This document shows positions 48,215 through 55,495 of a stretch of 55,495 nt of DNA, in pieces. The notes below the pieces were generated by a model. That model did no database searches, had not been told where the DNA came from, and saw only the letters and a list, made by a program, of their open reading frames with translations. The number at the start of each line of letters is the position of its first letter. Position 1 is the first letter of the stretch. This DNA comes from JBOGIG01 sp050742455 (GTDB lineage: Bacteria; Actinomycetota; Acidimicrobiia; Acidimicrobiales; JBOGIG01). The stretch covers positions 1-55,495 of the forward strand of contig JBOGIG010000147.1 in the NCBI GenBank assembly GCA_050742455.1. Reading direction: 5' to 3'. Both the position numbers and the translations under genes were made by a program.

Positions 48215-50179
48215 GTGGCGTTGAACACCCAAAGCCCCACATCGCCCCCGTCGTCTTACGGGGCCAAGGACATCACCGTTCTGGAGGGCTTGGAGCCGGT
48301 ACGCAAACGGCCCGGCATGTACATAGGGTCGACTGGTCCGTCGGGCCTGCACCACCTCATCTGGGAAGTGGTGGACAACGCCGTCGACGAGGCCATGGCG
48401 GGCTACTGCACCCGCATCGACGTGACCCTCCTGGCCGATGGGGGAGCCCGGGTGGCTGACAACGGCCGGGGCATCCCGGTCGATCCCCACCCCCAGTACA
48501 AGGACAAGTCGGCGGCCGAGATCGTCCTCACCGTCCTGCACGCCGGCGGGAAGTTCGGCGGTGGGGGCTACAAGGTGTCCGGCGGGCTGCACGGCGTGGG
48601 GGTGTCGGTGGTCAATGCCTTGTCCGACCGCTTGGTCCTCGAGGTCGAGCGCAACGGCGACGATCCGGCGAATCGGGACAAGAAGTTCCGCTTGGAGTTT
48701 GCAAAGGGGGGCAAGCCCCAGGGCAAACTCGAGGTTGTCGGTTCGTCCCCGGAGGACCGCAGCGGAACGACCGTCTCGTTCTGGCCCGATGCCACTGTCT
48801 TCGAGGAGATCGAGTTCCGGGCCCAGACCGTGCTGGAGCGCCTCCAGGTCATGGCTTTCTTGAACAAGGACCTGGAGATTTGCTTCGCCGACGAGAGGCC
48901 CGGGCACCGTCAGTCGATCACCTACCGCTACAGCGGGGGCATCGTCGACTACGTGGGCCACCTCAACACGGCCAAGGAGGCCCTGTTCCGCAAGGTGGGC
49001 TACTTCGAACAGGTAGAGGACCACCAGGAGGTGGAGCTGGCGTTCCAGTGGAACACCGGGTACTACGAGTCGATCTACTCCTTCGCCAACGGCATAGCCA
49101 CAGGCGAGGGTGGGATGCACGAGGAGGGCTTCAAGAAGGCCCTCACCAATGCCGTCAACAAGTACGCCCGGGCCAAGAATCAGCTCAAGGAAAAGGACGA
49201 CAACCTGCTCGGGGAGGACATCAGGGAGGGTCTCACCGCCATCATCGCGGTGCGCCTCACCGATCCCCAGTTCGAGGGGCAGACCAAGGCCAAGTTGGGC
49301 AACGTATCCATCCGGTCCCTGGTTGAGAAGGCCACCAACGAGAAGCTGGCCGAGTGGCTGGAAGAGAACCCAAAAGAGGCTCACCAGATCGTCCAGAAGT
49401 CGCTTATTGCCGCCCGAGCCCGCCTGGCGGCCCGACAGGCCCGTGACCTGACCCGGCGCAAGTCGGCGCTAGACGGGGCGGGACTGCCCGGAAAACTGGC
49501 TGACTGCTCGTCTCGGGATCCCCGAGAATCCGAGCTGTTTATCGTGGAGGGAAACTCCGCCGGGGGATCGGCCAAGGATGCCCGCAATCCCCGCATCCAG
49601 GCCATCTTGCCCATCAGGGGCAAGATCCTCAACGTGGAGAGGGCCCGCCTGGACAAGATGCTAAAGAACGCCGAGATCCAGGCCCTCATCGCCGCCATCG
49701 GCGCCGGGTTGGCCGAGGACTTCGATGTAGCCAAGATTCGCTACCACAAGGTCATCGTCCTGGCCGACGCCGATGTCGACGGCTCCCACATCCGCACCTT
49801 GCTGCTGACGTTCTTTATGCGCCAGATGAAGGACCTGGTCGAGGGAGGATTCGTCTATGTGGCCCAACCCCCACTGTTCTCCACCCTGGTGGGCAAGGAG
49901 AAGGTCTATTTGAAGGACGAGGCGGCTCGGGTGGCCTTCCTGGCAGAACACCCCACGCACAAGGCCGAGTTCCAACGGCTGAAGGGCCTGGGCGAGATGG
50001 ACTTCGAGGAGTTGAGGGACACAACGATGGATCCCGGTCAGAGAACCCTCCTCCAGATTGGGTTGGAGCAGGCCACCATCGCAGATGAGGTGTGCTCGAT
50101 CCTGATGGGCGAGGACGTGGAGCTGCGCAGGCATTTCATCCAGACCAACGCCAAGGACGTGCGGTTCCTTGACATCTAG
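48215..50179 (+). CDS. gyrB: DNA gyrase subunit B
   Basis: A 654-residue type IIA topoisomerase subunit. The GHKL ATPase part has ITVLEGLEPVRKRPGMYIGS, DNAVDEAMAGYC, NGRGIPVD, HAGGKFGGGGYKVSGGLHGV. The TOPRIM part has FIVEGNSAGGSAKDARNPRI with the catalytic Glu and LADADVDGSHIRTLLL with the metal-binding Asp pair. Residue 447 is Asn, where gyrase normally has Asp (EGDSAGG). Start GTG 48215, eight bases after GAAAGG. The stop lies inside the gyrA start region (11-base overlap). Confidence 0.96.
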   Translation: MALNTQSPTSPPSSYGAKDITVLEGLEPVRKRPGMYIGSTGPSGLHHLIWEVVDNAVDEAMAGYCTRIDVTLLADGGARVADNGRGIPVDPHPQYKDKSAAEIVLTVLHAGGKFGGGGYKVSGGLHGVGVSVVNALSDRLVLEVERNGDDPANRDKKFRLEFAKGGKPQGKLEVVGSSPEDRSGTTVSFWPDATVFEEIEFRAQTVLERLQVMAFLNKDLEICFADERPGHRQSITYRYSGGIVDYVGHLNTAKEALFRKVGYFEQVEDHQEVELAFQWNTGYYESIYSFANGIATGEGGMHEEGFKKALTNAVNKYARAKNQLKEKDDNLLGEDIREGLTAIIAVRLTDPQFEGQTKAKLGNVSIRSLVEKATNEKLAEWLEENPKEAHQIVQKSLIAARARLAARQARDLTRRKSALDGAGLPGKLADCSSRDPRESELFIVEGNSAGGSAKDARNPRIQAILPIRGKILNVERARLDKMLKNAEIQALIAAIGAGLAEDFDVAKIRYHKVIVLADADVDGSHIRTLLLTFFMRQMKDLVEGGFVYVAQPPLFSTLVGKEKVYLKDEAARVAFLAEHPTHKAEFQRLKGLGEMDFEELRDTTMDPGQRTLLQIGLEQATIADEVCSILMGEDVELRRHFIQTNAKDVRFLDI

Positions 50180-52685
50180 CCAGTCGACGGGGCCGGGTCC
50201 GGCCGGCTCTAATGGGGCGGGGAGCGGGGGCGGGGGTCAGGGCGGCGGAGTGACCTTCGGCTCGATCGAGCCCATAGAGATCCAAGAGGAGATGGAACGC
50301 TCCTTCTTGGAGTACTCCATGTCGGTCATCGTGTCCCGGGCCCTTCCCGATGTCCGGGACGGGCTCAAGCCGGTGCACCGGCGCATCCTTTACGGGATGT
50401 TGTCCCAGGGCCTGCGCCCCGACCGACCCCACACCAAGTGTTCGAGAGTGGTGGGTGAGGTCATGGGCAAGTTCCATCCTCATGGCGACACCGCCATCTA
50501 CGATGCCCTTGCCCGCATGGTCCAAGACTTCAGCCTGCGCCACCCCCTCATCGACGGCCACGGCTCCTTCGGCTCTCCCAACCCGGACGACGGCGCCGCC
50601 GCCATGCGCTACACCGAGTGCCGGCTGCACTCCCTGGCCCTGGAACTCATGGCCGGGATCGACGAGGAAACCGTCGACTTCGTGGCCAACTACGACGGTA
50701 GCGAGGAAGAGCCGACCGTCTTTCCGGCCCGGTTTCCCAACCTGTTGGTCAACGGCTCCCAGGGCATCGCAGTGGGTATGGCCACCAATATCCCACCCCA
50801 CAACCTGGGTGAGGTGATCGACGCTGTTGTGCATCTCATCGACAACCCTCAGGCGACCCCCGACGAACTGATGGTCTTCGTCAAGGGCCCTGACTTTCCC
50901 ACCGGTGGGCTCATCCTGGGACGTTCGGGCATCCAGGACGCCTATCGGACGGGACGGGGATCCATCAAACTGCGAGCCGTGGCCGAGATCGAGGAGGCCA
51001 AGAACGGGTCGCAGCGCATAGTGGTGACCCAGGTTCCCTACCAGACCTCGGTGGAGGCCATCGAAGTCAAGGCCTCGGCTCTGGTTAACGCCAAGGAGCT
51101 GGATGGGATCCGCGAGATCGAGAACGGATCGGCTGGGCGGCGGACCCGCCTGGTGTTTCACCTCAAGCGCGACGCCAACGCCCACGTAGTGCTCAACAAT
51201 TTGTACAAGCACACGCCGATGCAGACCAGCTTCGGAGTCAACATGCTGGCCCTGGTCGACTCCGTGCCCCGCACGTTGAACCTGAGCGCCGCGCTGACGG
51301 CCTACGTGGCCCATCAGGTTGACGTCATCACCCGGCGCTCGGAGTTCCGCCTGCGCAAAGCCCGGGCCCGGGCCCACATCGTAGAAGGGCTGCTCAAGGC
51401 CCTGGACATGCTCGATGCTGTGATCGCACTCATCCGGGCCAGCGCCGATCGTGCCGCGGCCCGAGCCGGCCTGCGAGCCGCCCCCTTTGAGTTCTCCGAG
51501 ATCCAGGCCGATCACATCCTGGACATGACGTTGGGCCGACTCACCCGCTTGGGCCGCTCGGAGATGGAGGAGGAGATGGCCACCTTGCTGGTGACCATCT
51601 CGGACCTGGAGGCCATCCTGGGCGATCCCGTCCGTCTGCGCCAGGTAATCAAGGACGAGCTGGGAGAGATCAGGCGCAAGTTTGCCGACCCGCGCCGGTC
51701 GGCGATCATCTTGGACCCCGGCGAACTAGGGGCGGAGGATCTGATCGACGATGAGGAACTGGTCGTGACCATGACCAGGGCCGGATACGTAAAGTCCCAG
51801 GCGGCCGGGTCATTCCGCACCCAGGCCCGTGGTGGGAGAGGCATCCAGGGCACTCGTTTGAAGGACGAGGACCTGGTCACACACATCATCCACACCACGG
51901 CCCACGCCTTTTTGTTGTTCTTCTCCAATCGGGGCCGGGTATACCGGCTAAAGGGCCACGAGATCCCGATGAAGGAGAGGGCGGCCCGAGGCACGGCCAT
52001 CGTGAACCTGCTACCCCTCGACGCAGGCGAGCGGGTCGAGGCCATCATCGATACCCGAGAGTACGCCGCAGACCGCTTCTTGTTCTTTGCCACCAAGAAG
52101 GGGCAAGTCAAAAAGACGGCCATGGCGGAATACGACAAGTCGCGGCGAGAGGGTTTCATCGCCATCAACTTGAGGGAGGATGACGAGTTGGTCAAGGTCA
52201 TCCAGACCGGCGGCATGGACCACATCTTCATGGTCTCTCGCCAGGGCATGACCATCCGGTTCTCAGAGGATCAGGTTCGACCCATGGGTCGCGACGCCGC
52301 CGGGGTACGAGGCATGCGTCTCAAGGCTGATGACGAGGTGGTGTCTTGCGACCCGGCCGCCGACGACGTCGACATCCTGTTGGTGACCGAGGCCGGGTTC
52401 GGCAAGCGGACCAAGCTCGATCGCTTCAATGCCCAGGCTCGGGGAGGCCAGGGTGTGCGGGGCATACGCCTCACGGCCCGACGCGGTCACCTGGCCGCAG
52501 CATTCATGGTCGCCCTGGACGACGAGATCATTATGATCTCCTCAGCGGGGGTAACCATCCGTATGGCCGTGCGGGAGATATCGTCCCAAGGCCGCGATGC
52601 CACCGGAGTGAGGATCATGAACTTGGATGAGGGTCAGACAGTGGCCTCGTCTTCTGTGGTCTATGTCACAGAGGATGACGAGTGA
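50169..52685 (+). CDS. gyrA: DNA gyrase subunit A
   Basis: An 838-residue subunit. The winged-helix and quinolone region has LKPVHRRILYGMLSQGLRPD, GEVMGKFHPHGDTAIYDALA (Thr108 at the E. coli Ser83 position; the Asp87 equivalent is kept) and the catalytic Tyr148 in AAAMRYTECRL. The C-terminal beta-pinwheel has the GyrA-box variant QARGGRG and a second NAQARGGQGVRG. The first 27 residues are Gly/Ser-rich. Start is TTG 50169, overlapping gyrB; the GTG at 50250, which begins the VTFGSIEPIEIQEEM homology, is equally plausible. Confidence 0.96.
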   Translation: MTSSQSTGPGPAGSNGAGSGGGGQGGGVTFGSIEPIEIQEEMERSFLEYSMSVIVSRALPDVRDGLKPVHRRILYGMLSQGLRPDRPHTKCSRVVGEVMGKFHPHGDTAIYDALARMVQDFSLRHPLIDGHGSFGSPNPDDGAAAMRYTECRLHSLALELMAGIDEETVDFVANYDGSEEEPTVFPARFPNLLVNGSQGIAVGMATNIPPHNLGEVIDAVVHLIDNPQATPDELMVFVKGPDFPTGGLILGRSGIQDAYRTGRGSIKLRAVAEIEEAKNGSQRIVVTQVPYQTSVEAIEVKASALVNAKELDGIREIENGSAGRRTRLVFHLKRDANAHVVLNNLYKHTPMQTSFGVNMLALVDSVPRTLNLSAALTAYVAHQVDVITRRSEFRLRKARARAHIVEGLLKALDMLDAVIALIRASADRAAARAGLRAAPFEFSEIQADHILDMTLGRLTRLGRSEMEEEMATLLVTISDLEAILGDPVRLRQVIKDELGEIRRKFADPRRSAIILDPGELGAEDLIDDEELVVTMTRAGYVKSQAAGSFRTQARGGRGIQGTRLKDEDLVTHIIHTTAHAFLLFFSNRGRVYRLKGHEIPMKERAARGTAIVNLLPLDAGERVEAIIDTREYAADRFLFFATKKGQVKKTAMAEYDKSRREGFIAINLREDDELVKVIQTGGMDHIFMVSRQGMTIRFSEDQVRPMGRDAAGVRGMRLKADDEVVSCDPAADDVDILLVTEAGFGKRTKLDRFNAQARGGQGVRGIRLTARRGHLAAAFMVALDDEIIMISSAGVTIRMAVREISSQGRDATGVRIMNLDEGQTVASSSVVYVTEDDE

Positions 52686-52741
52686 GTTGACCTGGTTTGC
52701 TAAGCAGGCGGTGTGATTAGGCCGGCAGTTTGACTCAGGCC

Positions 52742-53179
52742 ATGCCCCGACGGGGCCTACCTGACAGCCGGGGTTCCAGCACGACCCGGGCCGCGGCCCC
52801 GGTTTCCCAGCGCCGGTGGGTGCGTCGCACCATGAGGCGGATCGATGTCGGCTCGGTCTTTAGGTTTTCCCTGGTCTTTTATCTCGCCCTGTTCGTGACA
52901 TTTCTTGTGGCCGGGATCCTCTTGTGGATAGTGGCCAGCCTGGCAGGAGCGGTGCACTCGCTGGAGCACCTGATAAGCACCCTGTTCGGCTACCAGTCAT
53001 TTCGGTTTGCCGGGATGAGAGTCCTGGTCGCCACGCTGATTGCCGGCGCCATAGGGGTGGTCCTGGCCTCCTTGTTCAGCGTCTTGGCTGCCATCATCTA
53101 CAACCTGGTGAGTGATGTCGTGGGGGGGGTCAACGTGGTGGTCGAAGAGGAAGGACCCCCTCGCCTACCCCTGGTCTAA
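52742..53179 (+). CDS. DUF3566 membrane protein (Rv0007-like)
   Basis: A 145-residue protein with a basic, Arg/Pro-rich N-terminus and two transmembrane helices (FSLVFYLALFVTFLVAGILL and VATLIAGAIGVVLASLFSVL). The pattern RRIDVGSVFRFSLVFYLALF is the DUF3566 signature. The family is encoded directly after gyrA in actinobacteria (Rv0007); function unknown. A TTG at 52730 is an alternative start. Confidence 0.85.
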   Translation: MPRRGLPDSRGSSTTRAAAPVSQRRWVRRTMRRIDVGSVFRFSLVFYLALFVTFLVAGILLWIVASLAGAVHSLEHLISTLFGYQSFRFAGMRVLVATLIAGAIGVVLASLFSVLAAIIYNLVSDVVGGVNVVVEEEGPPRLPLV

Positions 53180-53276
53180 CTCTGGCTCCGCTCGGCATGA
53201 AGACATCCACCTTATGAGCCGGAGACCCGCCAGGTGATTACCCTGGCTGAACGATGACCTCTGACCGACAGCACAG

Positions 53277-54041
53277 ATGAGTTCCCCGCTTGGGGTGGTT
53301 GGGATGTCAAACCAGGAAGGGTGGCTTCAGCTCGGCGAGCTGGGCCTGGCCCTGGTCCTGTCGACGGCCATCGGGGTGGAACGAGAGATCCATCAAAAAA
53401 GCGCCGGACTGAGGACCCATACCCTGGTCGGGGTAGGGGCGGCCCTGTTTATGTTGATCAGCAAGTACGGGTTCAATGACGTCCTGATCCCAGGCCTGGT
53501 TGGAGTGGACCCGTCCCGGGTGGCGGCCCAGATCGTGACCGGGGTGGGCTTTCTCGGCGCCGGCCTTATCTTCGTTCGACGCGATTCGGTCCGGGGGTTG
53601 ACGACGGCTGCGGCTGTTTGGGTCACCGCCGCCGTGGGAGCGGCCTCGGGTGCCGGTCTGCCTGTTTTGGCCGTTGCCACCACAGTGATCTACGGCATCG
53701 TCGCCCTTTTGTTCCCTATCCTGGCCCGCCGGCTTCCCCGATCCTCAACGGCTTCATCCCTGATCCGGATCCAATATCCCGACGGTCGGGGAGTCCTGCG
53801 AGAGGTTCTGCAATTGGCCACGGCCCGGGGCTTTGTCGTGGGTGCGATCTCGACTCAGAACTTGGGGCGTTCCCGACCCCACGAGGCCGAATCGACACAG
53901 GAACCGGGAGATCCCTCCCAGGTCGAAGTTACGCTGCAGATCAGAGGCATCGGATCGATCAACGAACTGGCCGCCGCCATCTCCGAGATCGGCGACGTGG
54001 AGGCTGTTGTGGCAGACGACGTCAATGTCCTCGATGAATAG
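53277..54041 (+). CDS. MgtC/SapB-family membrane protein
   Basis: A 254-residue protein. The MgtC domain has LVLSTAIGVEREIHQKSAGL, THTLVGVGAALFMLIS, the VTGVGFLGAGLIFVRRDSVR core and GLTTAAAVWVTAAVGAASGA, with about four to five helices. The C-terminal half is a soluble ACT-like domain (SLIRIQYPDGRGVLREVLQL). MgtC proteins modulate F-type ATPase or magnesium homeostasis. The ATG 53304 is an alternative start. A terminator hairpin follows directly. Confidence 0.88.
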   Translation: MSSPLGVVGMSNQEGWLQLGELGLALVLSTAIGVEREIHQKSAGLRTHTLVGVGAALFMLISKYGFNDVLIPGLVGVDPSRVAAQIVTGVGFLGAGLIFVRRDSVRGLTTAAAVWVTAAVGAASGAGLPVLAVATTVIYGIVALLFPILARRLPRSSTASSLIRIQYPDGRGVLREVLQLATARGFVVGAISTQNLGRSRPHEAESTQEPGDPSQVEVTLQIRGIGSINELAAAISEIGDVEAVVADDVNVLDE

Positions 54042-54063
54042 GCGCCATCCCAGGGGGCGCTTT
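54042..54063 (+). terminator. probable Rho-independent terminator after the MgtC-like gene
   Basis: GCGCC (54042-54046) pairs with GGCGC (54056-54060), with a nine-base loop and TTT (54061-54063) after the stem. It starts immediately after the MgtC-like stop codon. Confidence 0.55.
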
Positions 54064-54224
54064 GGGACTGGTCTGGGTTCGGCATGTGACGGGCGACCCC
54101 AGTGCCTCTATCATCGGGCGGCGGCTTCTCGTGGTGTGGTGTCCAGGCCGCAATGGAGGTGGACCGCCGGTGGGCCACCTAGTGGCGCCCACCACGCAGT
54201 AGTGCAGAATTATTTTGCCCGTAG

Positions 54225-54301
54225 GGGGCTATAGCTCAGTCGGTTAGAGCGCAGCACTGATAATGCTGAGGTCGCTGGTTCGATTCCAGCTAGCCCCACC
54301 A
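54225..54301 (+). tRNA. tRNA-Ile (GAT anticodon), CCA encoded
   Basis: The acceptor GGGGCTA (54225-54231) pairs with TAGCCCC (54291-54297). A standard D arm (GCTCAG...GGTTAGAGC), an anticodon loop CTGATAA giving GAT, and a T arm with GGTTCGATTCC follow. Discriminator A is at 54298 and CCA is encoded (54299-54301). It decodes AUC/AUU. It follows the gyrA-DUF3566 block as ileT does in mycobacteria. Confidence 0.96.
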
Positions 54302-54352
54302 CAAAGAATCGGCCGCCCTGCCGCGGTGCGGTCAACAGATCCAGCGATGGCA

Positions 54353-55495
54353 TCAGGCGAGGTCGAAGCGATCGAGGTTCATGACCTTGTCCCACGCTGC
54401 CACGAAGTCACGCACAAACTTCTCCTTCGAGTCGTCACACGCGTACACCTCCGAGATGGCCCGCAGCTGGGAGTTCGAACCGAAGACGAGGTCGACAGCG
54501 GTTCCGGTCCACTTGACCTCGCCCGTGGCGCGATCGCGACCCTCATACACGTTCTCCGTCGACTCGGACGCCTTCCATTCGGCGCTCATGTCGAGCAGGT
54601 TCACGAAGAAGTCGTTGGTCAGCGTCTCAGGTCGGTCGGTTAAACCACCGTGGGCGGCGTTACTGTTGGCGTTCAAGGCCCTCATCCCGCCTACGAGAAC
54701 TGTCATCTCGGGGGCGGAGAGTGTCAAAAGGTTGGCCCGGTCCAAGAGCAGGGTCTCTGCCGGCAACTTCTCCCCGGCTCGAAGGTAGTTGCAGAACCCG
54801 TCGGCGGTGGGTTCGAGCACGGCAAACGACTCCACGTCGGTTTGCTCCTGTGAGGCGTCAGTGCGCCCCGGCACGAACGGGACCGTCACGTCATGCCCGG
54901 CGTTCTTCGCCGCTTGCTCTACGGCCGCACCGCCGCCCAGGACGATGAGGTCAGCGAGCGAAACCTCCGTTCGGCCTGAACGTGAATTGTTGAAGTCCTG
55001 CTGGATCTCCTCGAGTGTCTGCAGCGCCTTGGCCAGGTCGGTCGGGTCGTTCACCTCCCAGTCCTTTTGTGGCGCCAGGCGAATCCGTGCCCCGTTGGCC
55101 CCGCCCCGCTTGTCGGTGCCCCGGAAGGTTGCCGCCGACGCCCAAGCGGTAGAAACCAGCCGGGAGATCGACAGTCCTGACGCGAGGATCTTGCCCTTAA
55201 GGGCCACGATGTCGTCCTCTCCGATCAGGTCATGATCGACCGCGGGGACGGGGTCCTGCCACAGCTGCGGCTCCGGAACCCAGGGGCCGAGGTAGCGCGA
55301 GACGGGTCCCATGTCGCGGTGAAGGAGCTTGTACCACGACTTGGCGAACGCTTCTGCGAGCTCGTCTGGGTGCTCGTGGAAGTGCTTCGCGATCGGCGCG
55401 TAGGTCGGATCCAGCTTCAGGGCAAGGTCCGTCGTTAACATCATCGGGGCATGCCGCTTGGAAGGATCATGCGCATCCGGCACGGTGTCCTGCGC
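54353..55495 (-). CDS. katG: catalase-peroxidase KatG, C-terminal part (5' end outside window)
   Basis: 380 residues from the window edge to the stop at 54353. The stretch DAHDPSKRHAPMMLTTDLAL, then DPTYAPIAKHFHEHP, GPVSRYLGPWVPEP, GTDKRGGANGARIRLAPQKD and VTVPFVPGRTDASQEQTDVE match the linker and C-terminal domain of KatG; it ends DKVMNLDRFDLA. The catalytic N-terminal domain with the haem His and the Met-Tyr-Trp adduct is outside. The upstream codons are open to the edge. KatG removes hydrogen peroxide. It faces the tRNA-Ile from the opposite strand. Confidence 0.95.
   Translation of the reverse strand, partial: AQDTVPDAHDPSKRHAPMMLTTDLALKLDPTYAPIAKHFHEHPDELAEAFAKSWYKLLHRDMGPVSRYLGPWVPEPQLWQDPVPAVDHDLIGEDDIVALKGKILASGLSISRLVSTAWASAATFRGTDKRGGANGARIRLAPQKDWEVNDPTDLAKALQTLEEIQQDFNNSRSGRTEVSLADLIVLGGGAAVEQAAKNAGHDVTVPFVPGRTDASQEQTDVESFAVLEPTADGFCNYLRAGEKLPAETLLLDRANLLTLSAPEMTVLVGGMRALNANSNAAHGGLTDRPETLTNDFFVNLLDMSAEWKASESTENVYEGRDRATGEVKWTGTAVDLVFGSNSQLRAISEVYACDDSKEKFVRDFVAAWDKVMNLDRFDLA

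Noticed and set aside
47987..49384. Long minus-strand ORF (465 codons) across DUF721 and gyrB
   Set aside because: It is a shadow of gyrB in a high-GC genome, with no family match and no RBS; codon-position GC belongs to gyrB.
50136..51515. Long minus-strand ORF (459 codons) within gyrA
   Set aside because: A shadow of gyrA; the His/Gly/Val-rich composition is typical of antisense GC-rich frames.
54299..54360. Integration site of a mobile element at the tRNA-Ile 3' end
   Set aside because: No integrase, no repeated tRNA end and no other mobile gene is visible in the window; katG alone does not show integration.
54210..54395. Minus-strand ORF containing GIEPATSALS
   Set aside because: It is the antisense of the tRNA-Ile; this peptide is a well-known false annotation produced by reading across tRNA genes.

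Overview
The window is high-GC bacterial DNA from an actinomycete-type chromosome. It carries the replication origin. From rpmH to dnaA the gene order is yidC/yidD/rnpA/rpmH | dnaA-dnaN-recF-DUF721-gyrB-gyrA-DUF3566-tRNA-Ile. To the left lie CCA-transferase, a DUF6049-type protein, murJ, an ECF sigma/anti-sigma pair, trxB, trxA, a cwlM homologue, parB, parA, rsmG and jag. This closely matches the Mycobacterium tuberculosis Rv3907c-Rv0007 order. F420/LLM-type oxidoreductases, DUF5318 next to a class A PBP, and a PadR-ino1 pair also point to Actinomycetota. The class is less certain; the general character (TTG starts, origin-proximal ponA and dnaB clusters, zinc-type S18 with a long tail) would fit a deep lineage such as Acidimicrobiia, but that is inference.

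Layout. (1) 1-6.5 kb, accessory: an ECF42-type sigma factor (cut by the window edge) with its YCII/DGPF partner, an F420-type LLM oxidoreductase, a small exported protein, a GNAT enzyme, a secreted GH5 endoglycoceramidase-like hydrolase, and LapA-like and HPP-like membrane proteins. (2) 6.6-12.5 kb, catabolic: acyl-CoA dehydrogenase, LLM monooxygenase, cytochrome P450, VOC protein and alpha/beta hydrolase, plausibly for lipids or steroids. (3) 12.5-15.8 kb: dnaB-rplI-rpsR-ssb-rpsF on the minus strand. (4) 16-22.5 kb: panB, a small zinc-ribbon protein, a PAS-GGDEF-EAL c-di-GMP protein, a bifunctional PBP and DUF5318. (5) 22.6-33.2 kb: padR-ino1-methyltransferase, CCA-transferase and a deacetylase, GNAT, DUF6049-type protein, murJ, degV. 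(6) 33.3-37.7 kb: an inverted sigma/anti-sigma pair, a small membrane protein, trxB-trxA and a cwlM-like gene. (7) 37.8-43.5 kb: parB-parA with two parS-like sites, rsmG, jag, yidC, yidD, rnpA, rpmH, all minus. (8) 43.8-54.3 kb: dnaA to tRNA-Ile, all plus. (9) 54.35 kb to the end: the C-terminal part of katG, minus.

Genes diverge at 43.5-43.8 kb, and DnaA boxes flank dnaA on both sides, so oriC lies there, most likely in the dnaA-dnaN gap. No IS elements, prophage, CRISPR array, rRNA or obvious defence cluster was found. No gene-free stretch exceeds about 300 bases; the longest gaps (about 200-250 bases, at 10383-10630, 43546-43796, 45204-45438, 15803-16018 and 1095-1292) hold promoters, palindromes or origin elements described below.

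The region is largely conserved housekeeping. The most unusual signals are short tandem duplications spanning the stop codon at three convergent gene ends, an asparagine in the GyrB TOPRIM EGDSAGG motif, a cwlM homologue that has lost its zinc-site residues, a structured gyrB leader with a small Trp-rich ORF, a seven-codon ORF feeding into dnaN, and long low-complexity extensions on ParA, S18 and YidC.
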